Shown: positions 8,103 to 16,563 of the stretch, in pieces | Layout: each line of letters starts with the position of its first letter | Position numbering within the stretch: the stretch's first letter is position 1 | Assembly: GCA_050246995.1 (NCBI GenBank) | Contig: JBFWVA010000011.1 | Location: 69,518 to 133,517 of the forward strand | Length of the DNA stretch: 64,000 nucleotides | Reading direction: 5' to 3' | DNA from: SHVO01 sp050246995 | GTDB lineage: Bacteria; Pseudomonadota; Alphaproteobacteria; Rhodospirillales; Rhodospirillaceae | Notes under the pieces: model-generated | Databases searched by the model: none | What the model saw: only the letters and a program-made list of their open reading frames with translations | Told to the model about the DNA's origin: nothing | Program-made: the position numbers and the translations under genes

Positions 8103-9080
8103 ATGAACCAACGCTTGCATCGCGCGGGAATGTGGGCGCTCGCAGTGACGGGAGTACTCACACTTGGCGCCTGGCTGGCGTTGAGGATCGGCGGTTATCC
8201 GGCCGAGCTTCAAGCGGCGCAAGTCCGGCTCGCCGGCAGCGAGCTGGTGCAGACACCATGCGGTCCGATCGAATATAAGGCCGTGGGTAAGGGCGCCGCC
8301 GTTCTGGTGGCGCACGGCGCCGGAGGCGGTTTCGATCAAAGCCTCGACTTTGCGGGGCCGCTTGCTTCGCGCGGCTTGAAAATCATCGGTGTATCGCGCT
8401 TCGGATATCTGCGCTCGTCACTGCCTGAAGACGCTTCCGCCGAACATCAGGCCAACGCGTATGTTTGCTTGATGGACGCTCTCGGTCTGGAAAGGGCCTC
8501 GATCATTGGCGCTTCCGCGGGCGCTCCCTCGGCGCTTCAGTTTGTTTTGCGACACCCGGAGCGTGCGGAAAAATTAGTGCTGTTGGTACCGGCGCTCTAC
8601 ACGCCCAAGGACCCCGGCGCTCCGGTTTTGGATATCCCACCGGGGGTGCCGGCCGTGGTTGGAACGCTTCTTCAGTCCGATTTGCTCTATTGGACACTCG
8701 CGAAGGCCGCGCCGCACTTGTTGATCGGCACCATCCTTGGAACGCCGCCGGAACAATTCGATCAAGCCGAGCAAGCCGAACGGGCGCGCGTGACGACGAT
8801 GATCTCTCATATTTTACCCGTGTCCGCGCGCCGCGATGGCCTCATGAACGATGCGCGCGTGATCGCCAATATGCCGCGCTATGAGCTGGAACGGGTGAAC
8901 ACTCCAACCTTGGCGCTGAGCGTAGCGGACGACCGTTACGGGACATATGCGGCCGCCAAATACACGGCCGACCATATCGCCGGCGCACGGTTCGTGGGCT
9001 ATCCCGCCGGCGGACACATCTGGATTGGTCATCACGCGGAAGCGCTGACCGCCCTTGGCGATTTTCTGAGCGGCGCCTAA
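8103..9080 (+). CDS. Alpha/beta hydrolase with N-terminal membrane anchor
   Basis: A 325-residue hydrolase. A single hydrophobic N-terminal segment (MWALAVTGVLTLGAWLAL) may anchor or export it. The fold motifs are LVAHGAGGGFDQ (oxyanion region), the nucleophile elbow GASAGA, an acid in SVADDRYG and a catalytic His in GGHIWIGHH. The substrate cannot be told from sequence. It follows the lipoprotein cytochrome by 20 bases and is probably the last gene of the operon that begins with the nuclease-cytochrome fusion. Confidence 0.82.
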   Translation: MNQRLHRAGMWALAVTGVLTLGAWLALRIGGYPAELQAAQVRLAGSELVQTPCGPIEYKAVGKGAAVLVAHGAGGGFDQSLDFAGPLASRGLKIIGVSRFGYLRSSLPEDASAEHQANAYVCLMDALGLERASIIGASAGAPSALQFVLRHPERAEKLVLLVPALYTPKDPGAPVLDIPPGVPAVVGTLLQSDLLYWTLAKAAPHLLIGTILGTPPEQFDQAEQAERARVTTMISHILPVSARRDGLMNDARVIANMPRYELERVNTPTLALSVADDRYGTYAAAKYTADHIAGARFVGYPAGGHIWIGHHAEALTALGDFLSGA

Positions 9081-9113
9081 ACGAGCGATCGGCGGGCAGG
9101 CGAGATTGGAACC

Positions 9114-9833
9114 TCAGAACACGAAATCGTAGCGCGCCGAGTCAATGCGGCCGGTCCAGACGCAGGTCCAGGTGTCGTTAAGGTACCAGCCCACCTCGGC
9201 CCAGCTGGGCGCTATGATGCCACCCTGAAGACGGTAGTCATGGAAGCGGCCTTCCCAGGGCACTTCCTCATAGCCTCCGGGGAATGAGCCCCAGCGTCCC
9301 GGCGTATAAATGGAAGAGACCGCACCGCTCGGGTTGAAGCGGAATTCCAGCGACACGGTGATCTCGCCGTGCGTAAGTGTCGCGAGCGCCTTGGTGTCGT
9401 CGATGGGCGTCCAGATCAATGTTTCGCTGGGAAGCAGCGCTGTCGGATACCAAACCGCTTCTGCGAGGTAGCGATGGAGTGAACCGGCATTGACCGGTTC
9501 GCCGCCTTTTTGGCTTTCGAATGTATAGAGACCATAAAGGCTCACTTCGCTGGATCCTTCGCCGGCGGCATAAGCGTCGCGCACATTAAGATGTACGAGG
9601 GGGAAGGGCGTTACGCGCGCTTCCCATACAAATTCGGTCCGCGGCGGCGTGACCGTATGGCGTGCAGTGAAGGGCATCCAATTCTGGCGCTTGAGATCTG
9701 CGCGTAGCATCCCTGATTGTTGCAGCTCAACATGGCCAATGAACAGATGGCGGTCGCGCAGAACGCGCCGTAGGTAGCGTGCTACGGGGGCCGGGACGTT
9801 CTCCAGCTTAAAGGGGTCGGCGATCATATTCAT
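9114..9833 (-). CDS. Conserved hypothetical protein (DUF6544-like)
   Basis: A 239-residue soluble protein without signal peptide or membrane segments. It begins KLENVPAPVARYLRRVLRD and continues with GHVELQQSGMLR and MPFTARHTVTPPRTEFVWEA, a pattern I associate with an uncharacterised family (DUF6544-like); the name is from memory and should be treated as tentative. The ATG at 9833 has GGAGGAG upstream. A symmetric FNR-like box lies 77 bases before it. Function is not known. Confidence 0.75.
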   Translation of the reverse strand: MNMIADPFKLENVPAPVARYLRRVLRDRHLFIGHVELQQSGMLRADLKRQNWMPFTARHTVTPPRTEFVWEARVTPFPLVHLNVRDAYAAGEGSSEVSLYGLYTFESQKGGEPVNAGSLHRYLAEAVWYPTALLPSETLIWTPIDDTKALATLTHGEITVSLEFRFNPSGAVSSIYTPGRWGSFPGGYEEVPWEGRFHDYRLQGGIIAPSWAEVGWYLNDTWTCVWTGRIDSARYDFVF

Positions 9834-9909
9834 AGCGCTCCTCCTCCCGCAGTGTCGTCAATGACCTCGACAGGCACATTGATCGCCGACAATCGCCGGG
9901 CAGCCGTCC

Positions 9910-9923
9910 TTGACGCCGGTCAA
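9910..9923. promoter_or_regulatory. FNR/FixK-like box upstream of the DUF gene
   Basis: TTGACGCCGGTCAA is a perfect palindrome in its outer five bases per half and lies 77 bases upstream of the minus-strand start at 9833. A weaker half-matching sequence, TTGATCGCCGACAA, sits between them at 9879-9892. Confidence 0.5.
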
Positions 9924-9992
9924 TGCGGGCGCGGGGACGGTGTGAAGCTCTATTCTTGGCTTATAAGGGCAATAAGCCCGTAACGCGGGGAT

Positions 9993-11279
9993 TTACTCGC
10001 CTTCTTCCGCGACGGGTCGCTTCAGGAGCGCAAAGGCGGCCGCGACCACGCATCCCGCCACGATGCCCACCGTTAAGTCCTCGGCCAAAGTCAGCCCGAA
10101 GGTCGTGAGGAGGACCGCCGCATCCCGCCGGCGGCTCAGAAGGCGGACGAACTCAGCCTTCTCCGCCATATTCCAGCACACAACGAGCAATATGCCGGCG
10201 AGGGCGGACAAAGGGATGTAGCTCGCGAGGGGGCCGGCGACGAGAATGAAGATCAGGAGCGCGCCACAATGCATTAAACCGGCGAATGGGCTGCGCGCGC
10301 CGGCGCGGATGTTCGTCGCGGTACGGGCAATCGTTCCTGTCACGCTGATTCCGCCAAACAGGGCCGAGGCGATATTGGCGAGACCTTGCGCGATCAGTTC
10401 CATATTCGAGCGGTGTTGGCGGCCCGTCATCGTGTCGGCGACCTTGGCGGATAGCAGGCTCTCAACACCGCCCAGGAGAGTGAAACTCAAAGCCATAGGC
10501 ATGACGGCCCAGATCAGGCTCCAGTCGATGACGGGGGCCGTGAACGGGGGCAATCCTTGAGGCAACGCCCCGAACCGGCTTCCAATCGTTTCGATGGGCA
10601 ACCCCAAAATAAGCGTGAGTGATGACGCGAGGATGACCGCGACCAGCATCCCCGGCCAATTGGGGCGAAAATGTCTGATGAGGAAGATGATCCCCGCGGT
10701 TGTTCCGCCGATGATGAGGGCGGCGGGCGAAGCGGTAGGAGCCGCGATCCAGAGCGCGAGGAGTTTTGGCAGCAGCGGGGCGGGTTCCGCGGCGAGGGTA
10801 ATGCCCGCAAGATCTTTAATTTGGCTGCTAAAGATGGTCACCGCGATACCGCCAGTGAAGCCGATGGTTACCGCATGCGGAATGTGCCGTATCAAGGAAC
10901 CTACGCGCAGCGCCCCGATAACAATGAGCATCGCCCCCGACAGCATCACCGTCAGAAGCAAGCCTTCCAAACCGAACGCCTGATGTGTGGCGGCGACCAA
11001 AACGATGAAAGCGCCGGCGGGGCCGCCAATTTGGTAACGGCTTCCTCCCAAAGCCGAGACTACGGCGCCGCCGATAATCGCCGTATAGAGCCCGCGCTCA
11101 GGGGCGACACCCGATGCGACCGCGATCGCCATGGATAAGGGCAGGGCCACAACGGCCACCGTAATTGCGGCAATGGCGTCACGCCGGAAGTCCGCGAAGG
11201 AGTATCCCTCCTTCAGCGTGGTCAGGAGCTTGGGTTGCAAGCTTCCGGTCGAAGTCATCCCCGCGGACATTGAACCCAT
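9993..11279 (-). CDS. SulP-family anion transporter lacking a STAS domain
   Basis: A 428-residue multi-spanning transporter. The N-terminal FRRDAIAAITVAVVALPLSMAIAVASG with GLYTAIIGGAVVSALGGS and QIGGPAGAFIVLVAA is the SulP signature (sulfate or bicarbonate permeases). Further landmarks are TGGIAVTIFSSQIKDL and LFGGISVTGTIARTATNIRAGARSPFAGL. The protein stops right after the last helix (VVAAAFALLKRPVAEEGE), so the cytoplasmic STAS domain found in most SulP proteins of about 550 residues is missing. No STAS gene follows. The ion carried cannot be told; bicarbonate is possible given DabAB elsewhere in the window. Confidence 0.9.
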   Translation of the reverse strand: MGSMSAGMTSTGSLQPKLLTTLKEGYSFADFRRDAIAAITVAVVALPLSMAIAVASGVAPERGLYTAIIGGAVVSALGGSRYQIGGPAGAFIVLVAATHQAFGLEGLLLTVMLSGAMLIVIGALRVGSLIRHIPHAVTIGFTGGIAVTIFSSQIKDLAGITLAAEPAPLLPKLLALWIAAPTASPAALIIGGTTAGIIFLIRHFRPNWPGMLVAVILASSLTLILGLPIETIGSRFGALPQGLPPFTAPVIDWSLIWAVMPMALSFTLLGGVESLLSAKVADTMTGRQHRSNMELIAQGLANIASALFGGISVTGTIARTATNIRAGARSPFAGLMHCGALLIFILVAGPLASYIPLSALAGILLVVCWNMAEKAEFVRLLSRRRDAAVLLTTFGLTLAEDLTVGIVAGCVVAAAFALLKRPVAEEGE

Positions 11280-11346
11280 CCTCGGTTAGAGACGCTGAGG
11301 ACGACGCGATCCTAATGCGTCGGTACGTGAGGCGCGCCGTGCACCA

Positions 11347-12177
11347 TTAGAACGGCGGATAGGGGGGCGCATTGTAGTAAGCCGACAATTCGCTTATTTC
11401 CTGCGGCGTTAGTTTCTTCGCGATGATCCGCATCCGGCTATAGAGATCATTGCGCCGCGTGCCGTCGGCGAAAGCCTTGAGCTGTGTTTCGACATATGGC
11501 GGGTATTGGCCGGTCAGATTGGGAGCTTCGACGGGTCCACCGGAACGCGCCTCATGGCAAGCGGCGCACGCGGGCAGCGCTCTGGCGGTGTCGCCGCGCA
11601 AAACCAGGTCGATTGTATTCTGCGAGATCGCGGGACCTTCCGGATTGTCGTCGTTACGCCGCCGCAGTCCGCTGTAGTAGGCCGCTAGATCGCTCATCTG
11701 TTGATCGTCAAGCGCCTCCACGATGGGCTTCATGATGTCGCTGACGCGAACTCCGGATTTTATGTCCCGCAATTGCTTAAAGATGGCGCGCGCCGACTGC
11801 CCGGTGATGGTTGGCATTGTATTGGGATCGGACGTAAAGCCGTTTGGCAGATGACACGCCGCGCAAACATCCGCGGCATGATCTCGGCCTTTAACGGCGT
11901 CGCCGCTCTCTAGGAGGTGGAGCGTGACGGCGTCGAAAGCGACGGTCGATCCTGTGGTCCTGGTTGCGATTTGAGACGCTGGCTCTGTTTGCAGACCTAT
12001 CGCGCGGCAAAGGGCCGTGAAGACGTCAAGGCCTTCATCGCGTCCGGAAATCACGGGAAACACCAGGAACGCCAACAGCCCGGCCATGATCGCCGTCGTG
12101 CCAATGAGCGCGACGGCTTTCAGGCCGAAAGAACCCGAATGGCTGACCCCGTTAAGTGGTGTTTTATTCTGTTCCAT
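11347..12177 (-). CDS. Membrane-anchored dihaem cytochrome c (c4-like), partner of the ba3-type oxidase
   Basis: A 276-residue protein with one N-terminal membrane helix (ALIGTTAIMAGLLAFLVFPV) and two CAACH haem sites at residues 105-109 and 204-208, in two similar cytochrome c domains. Each ends in a distal-Met/helix region (IMKPIVEALDDQQMSDLAAYYSGL; SRMRIIAKKLTPQEISELSAYY). The start is the ATG at 12177, overlapping the oxidase subunit I stop by 14 bases; an in-frame start at 12240 lies deep in that gene. Position and fold suggest it delivers electrons to the CuA site of subunit II. It is the last gene of the oxidase operon. Confidence 0.88.
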   Translation of the reverse strand: MEQNKTPLNGVSHSGSFGLKAVALIGTTAIMAGLLAFLVFPVISGRDEGLDVFTALCRAIGLQTEPASQIATRTTGSTVAFDAVTLHLLESGDAVKGRDHAADVCAACHLPNGFTSDPNTMPTITGQSARAIFKQLRDIKSGVRVSDIMKPIVEALDDQQMSDLAAYYSGLRRRNDDNPEGPAISQNTIDLVLRGDTARALPACAACHEARSGGPVEAPNLTGQYPPYVETQLKAFADGTRRNDLYSRMRIIAKKLTPQEISELSAYYNAPPYPPF

Positions 12178-13819
12178 TGACGCGATGCACCAGAGCGTTA
12201 GGGGGGCTGACGATGAATGAATGGGCGATCGGGACGGCATAGGCCGCTGTCATGAGAATCAGGACCAGTACGTTCCACAAGCGGAAGCCGTTGAGAGCCG
12301 CCGGAACGGCGTGTGAGGGATGAAGCGGGACGGCATACCGCATGGGCTCCGCGTCGCTGCCCTGCTTAGACGTTTCCATGTGGAAGACCGCGAGATTCCA
12401 GATGAAGAGGCCGGCGCTGAGCACCAGGATTGCCCCGCCGATGAGCGACGCGATCATCCAGGGCGCCCACCACGCGATATTTGGATCGCTGTAATCGAAC
12501 TGAGCCACACGGCGCCATTGGCCCATCATGCCCAGCAGGTGCCACGGCAGGCTGAGGATCATCATCCCGATGGCCCACGACCAGAGTTGAAGGCGTTGAT
12601 GGCCGACAGACGGTGCGACGCGGCCGGTCAGCTTTGGCCAGATCTCGTAGGCAATGGCGAAGTACATGATGACGACGCTGCCGCCGAAGATCATGTGGAA
12701 ATGAGCCGTCACCCACGACGTGTTGTGAATCATCGCATTCATGCCGTAACTCATGTTGATGAGCCCGCCGAAGCCTCCAAACCAGAGCATGAAGAACGAA
12801 AGACCGGTCGCAAGAACAAGCGGCTCCTGCCACGGCAGAGCGCCGACCCAACCCAAAAGCCCTTTGCCGCCTCTTAAGCGGCCTGCGATTTCCATGGACG
12901 CGCAGACCGTGAAGACCGTGAGTAGCGTAGGGACGGCGACAAGGACGGTCAGAACCATCTGTACCGCCTTGAAGCCGCTTGATGGATGCGGGTCCATGAA
13001 CAGGTGATGGAGTCCAACGGGCAGGCCATAGATGAGGAAAGCCACAAAGCTAATGCGCGCCATCAGATCACTGTAGAGGCGGCCGCCGGCGCGTTGGGGC
13101 GCCATGGTGTAAAATGCGATGTAAGCGGGGACGAGCCAGAAGTAGACGATGGCGTGTAGCGTCCATGAAAACAGCGTGCGCGTCAGGCCGACATCCACGG
13201 CATTCGTCCAACCGAAGGCCGCGGGCAGAACGACAAAAAGCAGTTCAGCGGCGACGCCGACGGTGGTCCACAGCCATAAGACCGCATTGGCCGTCGTGGC
13301 AAACATCGCGAGGGGCACGGCTTGCCCGGGATTTTCGCGTTTCCATTGGCTCATCGCGACCAGCATGAGCACGCACCATACCCACGATGAGGCTACGACG
13401 AGAACGAGCCCGACATAGAACCAAGGACTGGCTGTAAGCGGCGGATAGAAGGTGAAGAGCACGGTCGCGCGGCCCGCGAGAACCGTTGTAACGACGAGGA
13501 CTATGCCGGCGATCCCGGCGAGAAAGCCCGCCCATGCCATGTGCGGAAAGGGCAACGGGCGCTTGAGCGCGGTTTCGGCCACAAAATAGCCGAAGCCCAT
13601 AATGAAGAAGGTCGTCAACACATAGCCCATGGCCGAGCCGTGCGCCGTGACGGAAATGAAGTAGTTTTCCGAGGACGACAGCGGCGCGGCCAAGGGGCTT
13701 CGCACCCACATCTGCCAGAGGCCGAGCAAGATCGCGACCGCGAAGGCGCCAAATGCAGTCCACAGGTGGGCAAGTATCAGTCGGCTAAGGCGCGGCACAG
13801 GAGGCTCTCCCATCGGCAT
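12164..13819 (-). CDS. ba3-type (B-family) cytochrome c oxidase subunit I
   Basis: A 551-residue haem-copper oxidase subunit with about 13 helices. H222 and Y226 in WTLHAIVYFW form the His-Tyr pair characteristic of oxygen-reducing oxidases. GLHHLFMDP carries the other CuB histidines, and TSWVTAHFHMIFGG the haem ligands. A nitric oxide reductase NorB would lack this Tyr and carry the Glu-based FeB site. The long helix order without a K/D channel of the A type fits the B family (Thermus ba3-like). Start options are the ATG at 13819 or a GTG at 13798, which has GGGAGAG upstream; both overlap subunit II. Confidence 0.9.
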   Translation of the reverse strand: MPMGEPPVPRLSRLILAHLWTAFGAFAVAILLGLWQMWVRSPLAAPLSSSENYFISVTAHGSAMGYVLTTFFIMGFGYFVAETALKRPLPFPHMAWAGFLAGIAGIVLVVTTVLAGRATVLFTFYPPLTASPWFYVGLVLVVASSWVWCVLMLVAMSQWKRENPGQAVPLAMFATTANAVLWLWTTVGVAAELLFVVLPAAFGWTNAVDVGLTRTLFSWTLHAIVYFWLVPAYIAFYTMAPQRAGGRLYSDLMARISFVAFLIYGLPVGLHHLFMDPHPSSGFKAVQMVLTVLVAVPTLLTVFTVCASMEIAGRLRGGKGLLGWVGALPWQEPLVLATGLSFFMLWFGGFGGLINMSYGMNAMIHNTSWVTAHFHMIFGGSVVIMYFAIAYEIWPKLTGRVAPSVGHQRLQLWSWAIGMMILSLPWHLLGMMGQWRRVAQFDYSDPNIAWWAPWMIASLIGGAILVLSAGLFIWNLAVFHMETSKQGSDAEPMRYAVPLHPSHAVPAALNGFRLWNVLVLILMTAAYAVPIAHSFIVSPPNALVHRVNGTE

Positions 13820-14327
13820 CGAGTTTGAAATCGCTCATGGGTACGACACGTACCTTTGCGATCATTTGGCTATGACCCAGCCCGCAGAACTCGTGGCAGG
13901 GCATCAGCTTCTCGCCGACCTCGGCAAAGCGCGTACGGACACGGCTGACGTATCCAGGGATGACCATCGTGTTGACATTCGTGCCCACCACCATGATCCC
14001 GTGGATGACGTCCGGGCTCACGACGCGGAAGGTCACCGGGGTATCCTGCGGAATCACCACGCAAGCCGGCGAAAACGAGAATTGCGTCGTGACGAGCCGG
14101 ACGGTGATTCCGCCTTGAGGCTCGAGGCGCGTTCCGAGGTTTTCCTCCGCGAACTCGCCGCTGACGTGGATCGTGGCCGGGTCAATGGTCTCGACATTCG
14201 ATGGCGGCGTGAGGTGCAGCCCAACTGTTGCGTAAACGATTGCGACAAGGAATACGATCGTCACTCCAGCCATCGCGAACGCCCAGCGGCGCTCGCTGTG
14301 TGCGACGGACATTTCATCGACTGCCAT
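13785..14327 (-). CDS. ba3-type cytochrome c oxidase subunit II (CuA)
   Basis: A 180-residue subunit with one N-terminal helix (FAMAGVTIVFLVAIVYATVGL) and a periplasmic cupredoxin domain. CuA ligands are all visible: His in SPDVIHGIMV, and C144, E146, C148, H152 and M155 in CHEFCGLGHSQM. The single membrane helix and short length are typical of ba3-type oxidases. It begins one base after the small subunit stops and overlaps subunit I by up to 35 bases. It receives electrons from cytochrome c in the periplasm, probably from the dihaem protein encoded at the end of the operon. Confidence 0.92.
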   Translation of the reverse strand: MAVDEMSVAHSERRWAFAMAGVTIVFLVAIVYATVGLHLTPPSNVETIDPATIHVSGEFAEENLGTRLEPQGGITVRLVTTQFSFSPACVVIPQDTPVTFRVVSPDVIHGIMVVGTNVNTMVIPGYVSRVRTRFAEVGEKLMPCHEFCGLGHSQMIAKVRVVPMSDFKLDADGRASCAAP

Positions 14328-14328
14328 G

Positions 14329-14508
14329 TCAGCCTACCGGTCCGCGCGGCAGAAAAATCAGAAAGTAGATCAGCAGCCAGCCAATCAACAGCAGTCCCAC
14401 GGCGGTGCCTGCGAGTGCGAACGCGCCCTGCGGAACTTCTTCGAGGTGAACTGAATCTGCGGCGAGGTCCGCATCCTTCGCCGAAGCCTCGCGTGCGTGG
14501 GTATCCAT
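14329..14508 (-). CDS. Small single-helix subunit of the ba3-type oxidase (subunit IIa-like)
   Basis: A 59-residue protein with an acidic N-terminus (MDTHAREASAKDADLAADSV) and one C-terminal helix (LAGTAVGLLLIGWLLIYFLIF). The ATG at 14508 has AGAGG upstream and is preferred over a TTG-type start at 14556. It is the first gene of the oxidase operon, one base before subunit II. Position and size match the small IIa/CbaD-type subunits of ba3 oxidases. Confidence 0.75.
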   Translation of the reverse strand: MDTHAREASAKDADLAADSVHLEEVPQGAFALAGTAVGLLLIGWLLIYFLIFLPRGPVG

Positions 14509-14568
14509 GAACCTCTGCCCTTGGTAAGTGGTCTCGGGACAGACTCGCGGAAGCATTGAAGTTACACA

Positions 14569-14582
14569 TTGATTCCGATCAA
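14569..14582. promoter_or_regulatory. Consensus FNR/FixK box upstream of the oxidase operon
   Basis: TTGATTCCGATCAA matches the FNR/FixK consensus TTGAT-N4-ATCAA at all ten fixed positions. It lies 61 bases upstream of the first oxidase gene (minus strand, ATG at 14508). This is the best-scoring box in the window and argues for low-oxygen or redox control of the oxidase. Confidence 0.7.
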
Positions 14583-14747
14583 CCGATGTTGCGACACCTC
14601 GCGCGATTTAGTTCAACCCCCGCGTTTGAATCGGAACGGCCTGGTCATATTGATTTCCGCTATAGGCCGAATCGGCATCGGCGGCGAATATGATGTGAGT
14701 ATGCGACCGGCGACTTGAGGCCGGACATCCGTCGCGATTCTGCGAGC

Positions 14748-15449
14748 TTAAACGACGGCGCCGAAAAGCCGTCCTATGCCGGCCGTGATCGCCATTGCGA
14801 GGGCGCCCCAAAATACGACGCGCGCGATGGGGCGCCAAATGGCGGCGCCTCCCGCGGCGGCGCCGGCGGCGCCCAAGCCGCACAAGAACAGGAGAGAGGC
14901 CGCCGCGACGACGGGCGTCACCCACTGAAGGGGGGTGACCAGCACGGCTGCAATCGGCAGTGCGGCGCCGGCCGAGAATGTGGCCGCCGAAGCTAAAGCC
15001 GCCTGTACGGGGCGCGCTCCATTGGAGTCCGATATCCCAAGTTCATCACGCGTATGCGCCGCCAGTGCATCGTGCGCGGTCAATTGAACGGCCACCTGTC
15101 TTGCGAGCGCGGCGTCGAGGCCGCGCGCGACATAGATGGACGTGAGTTCATTGAGTTCTTGCTCGGGCATTTCTGCCAGCTCTTGCTTTTCCCGGGCGAG
15201 ATCCGCGTGTTCGCTGTCGGATTGCGAACTCACGGACACATACTCGCCCGCGGCCATCGACATTGCGCCGGCGACCAAGCCGGCAATCCCGCTGAGCATG
15301 ACGTCTTGTTTGCTCGCCGAGGCAGCCGCGACCCCTAAAATGAGGCTGGCCGTAGAAACGATTCCATCATTCGCACCGAGGACGGCGGCGCGGAGCCATC
15401 CAATGCGAGAGACTGCGTGACGTTCGTTATGCCGTTTCAGACGCGCCAT
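14748..15449 (-). CDS. VIT1/CCC1-family membrane protein
   Basis: A 233-residue protein of the VIT family, whose eukaryotic members carry iron or manganese into vacuoles. It has RHNERHAVSRIGWLRAAVLGAN, then NDGIVSTASLILGVAAA, the second helix GIAGLVAGAMSMAAGEYVSVSSQ, and a cytoplasmic segment rich in Glu (EKQELAEMPEQELNEL) that corresponds to the metal-binding domain. Three C-terminal helices follow. The ATG at 15449 fits the family N-terminus; a TTG at 15485 extends it by 12 residues. The bacterial substrate is not proven. Confidence 0.87.
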   Translation of the reverse strand: MARLKRHNERHAVSRIGWLRAAVLGANDGIVSTASLILGVAAASASKQDVMLSGIAGLVAGAMSMAAGEYVSVSSQSDSEHADLAREKQELAEMPEQELNELTSIYVARGLDAALARQVAVQLTAHDALAAHTRDELGISDSNGARPVQAALASAATFSAGAALPIAAVLVTPLQWVTPVVAAASLLFLCGLGAAGAAAGGAAIWRPIARVVFWGALAMAITAGIGRLFGAVV

Positions 15450-15575
15450 GGGGAGCAGTAGGAAGGAGATGTCGATGATCGTCAATCTTCTCGGAGCTTA
15501 CGCCGACGTTCTCCACGAATCATCTATGCGAATGCGACGCGGTATCTCCAGAGACGCATGCCGGGCGCCGAGGCC

Positions 15576-16442
15576 TCAGGGCCACTTCGCCGTCGGCGGC
15601 ATGCTCATGAGGTAAGCATCTGGATTTGCATCGGTCGCAAAGCCGAATTTGGTGCCGCGGTCATAGACCAGATTAAATTCGACGTATCGCCCGCGCTTGA
15701 TCATGAGCTTCTGCAGATCGTCATCCGTGAAAGCCATATGCTGGCGGCGGGCCACGATCTTTGGATAGGTCTCAACAAAGGCGTTGCCGACGTCGCGGAC
15801 AAACGAGAAGTCCTGCCCAAGATCGCCGCTATTGAGGTCGTCGAAGAAAATCCCGCCCACCCCACGCGGTTCCTGCCTGTGCGGAAGGTAAAAGTACCGG
15901 TCGCACCACTGTTTGTATTGCGCATACGCATCTGGGCGGTATCTGTCACAGGCGGCTCTCAGGCTCTCGTGGAACTCCATCGTATCTTCGTCGATTGGAA
16001 AGGTTGGCGTGAGATCGGCGCCGCCGCCGAACCAACAGCGGCTTGTCGCCATGAGACGCAGGTTCATATGCACGATGGGGACCATCGGATTGGCCATGTG
16101 CGATACCAATGAGATTCCGGTTGCGACAAACGCGCCGCCGGACTCTTTCGCGCCGTGGACTTGCTTGATTCCTTCGTCCGATAACGTCCCCCACACGTGG
16201 CTGACGTTCACGCCAACCTTCTCGAATACTTTCCCGCGCATAACCCTCATCCGGCCGCCGCCCTTGAGGCGATGTCCGGCCGGCCGCTCCCATTCGGTCT
16301 GCTCGAAGCGGGTTGTGTCTTCGAAGCCTTCAAAACTGGCGCAGATGCGGTCCTGGAGCTTCCGAAAATATGCCGCTGCATCCTTCACGAACGCATCGTT
16401 TATGACACTGGTAGAGACTGCGGGACGGCTCAACGCGTGCAT
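15576..16442 (-). CDS. hemF: Aerobic coproporphyrinogen-III oxidase
   Basis: A 288-residue cytoplasmic enzyme that decarboxylates coproporphyrinogen III to protoporphyrinogen IX using O2, a late step of haem synthesis. Strong family motifs are GGGRMRVMRGKVFEKVGVNV, HMNLRLM, WFGGGADLTP, EPRGVGGIFFDDL, RGRYVEFNLVYDRGTKFGF and a conserved end (LMSMPPTAKWP). The ATG at 16442 has a perfect AGGAGG at eight bases; a TTG at 16472 is in frame but unlikely. It is monocistronic with an FNR-type box 57 bases upstream, which fits supply of haem to the neighbouring oxidase and cytochromes. Confidence 0.95.
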   Translation of the reverse strand: MHALSRPAVSTSVINDAFVKDAAAYFRKLQDRICASFEGFEDTTRFEQTEWERPAGHRLKGGGRMRVMRGKVFEKVGVNVSHVWGTLSDEGIKQVHGAKESGGAFVATGISLVSHMANPMVPIVHMNLRLMATSRCWFGGGADLTPTFPIDEDTMEFHESLRAACDRYRPDAYAQYKQWCDRYFYLPHRQEPRGVGGIFFDDLNSGDLGQDFSFVRDVGNAFVETYPKIVARRQHMAFTDDDLQKLMIKRGRYVEFNLVYDRGTKFGFATDANPDAYLMSMPPTAKWP

Positions 16443-16499
16443 ACTTCCAATCCTCCTGAAGCGATGGTTCAAGAGAGCAGGTGCGGCGCACCGGCCGCG

Positions 16500-16513
16500 T
16501 TGACCGTGGTCAA
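16500..16513. promoter_or_regulatory. FNR/FixK-like box upstream of hemF
   Basis: TTGACCGTGGTCAA keeps both TTGA and TCAA ends and lies 57 bases upstream of the hemF ATG on the minus strand. It also sits 50 bases past the stop of the AceE-like gene, but that gene reads toward it, so hemF is the sensible target. Confidence 0.52.
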
Positions 16514-16563
16514 TCTGGTAGGATTAGGCGCGGCCGGGCACGTCTTCCCGGAGAAACCGAGGA

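Noticed and set aside
12164..13819. Nitric oxide reductase NorB
   Set aside because: The H222-Y226 pair and the paired CuA subunit show an oxygen-reducing ba3-type oxidase.
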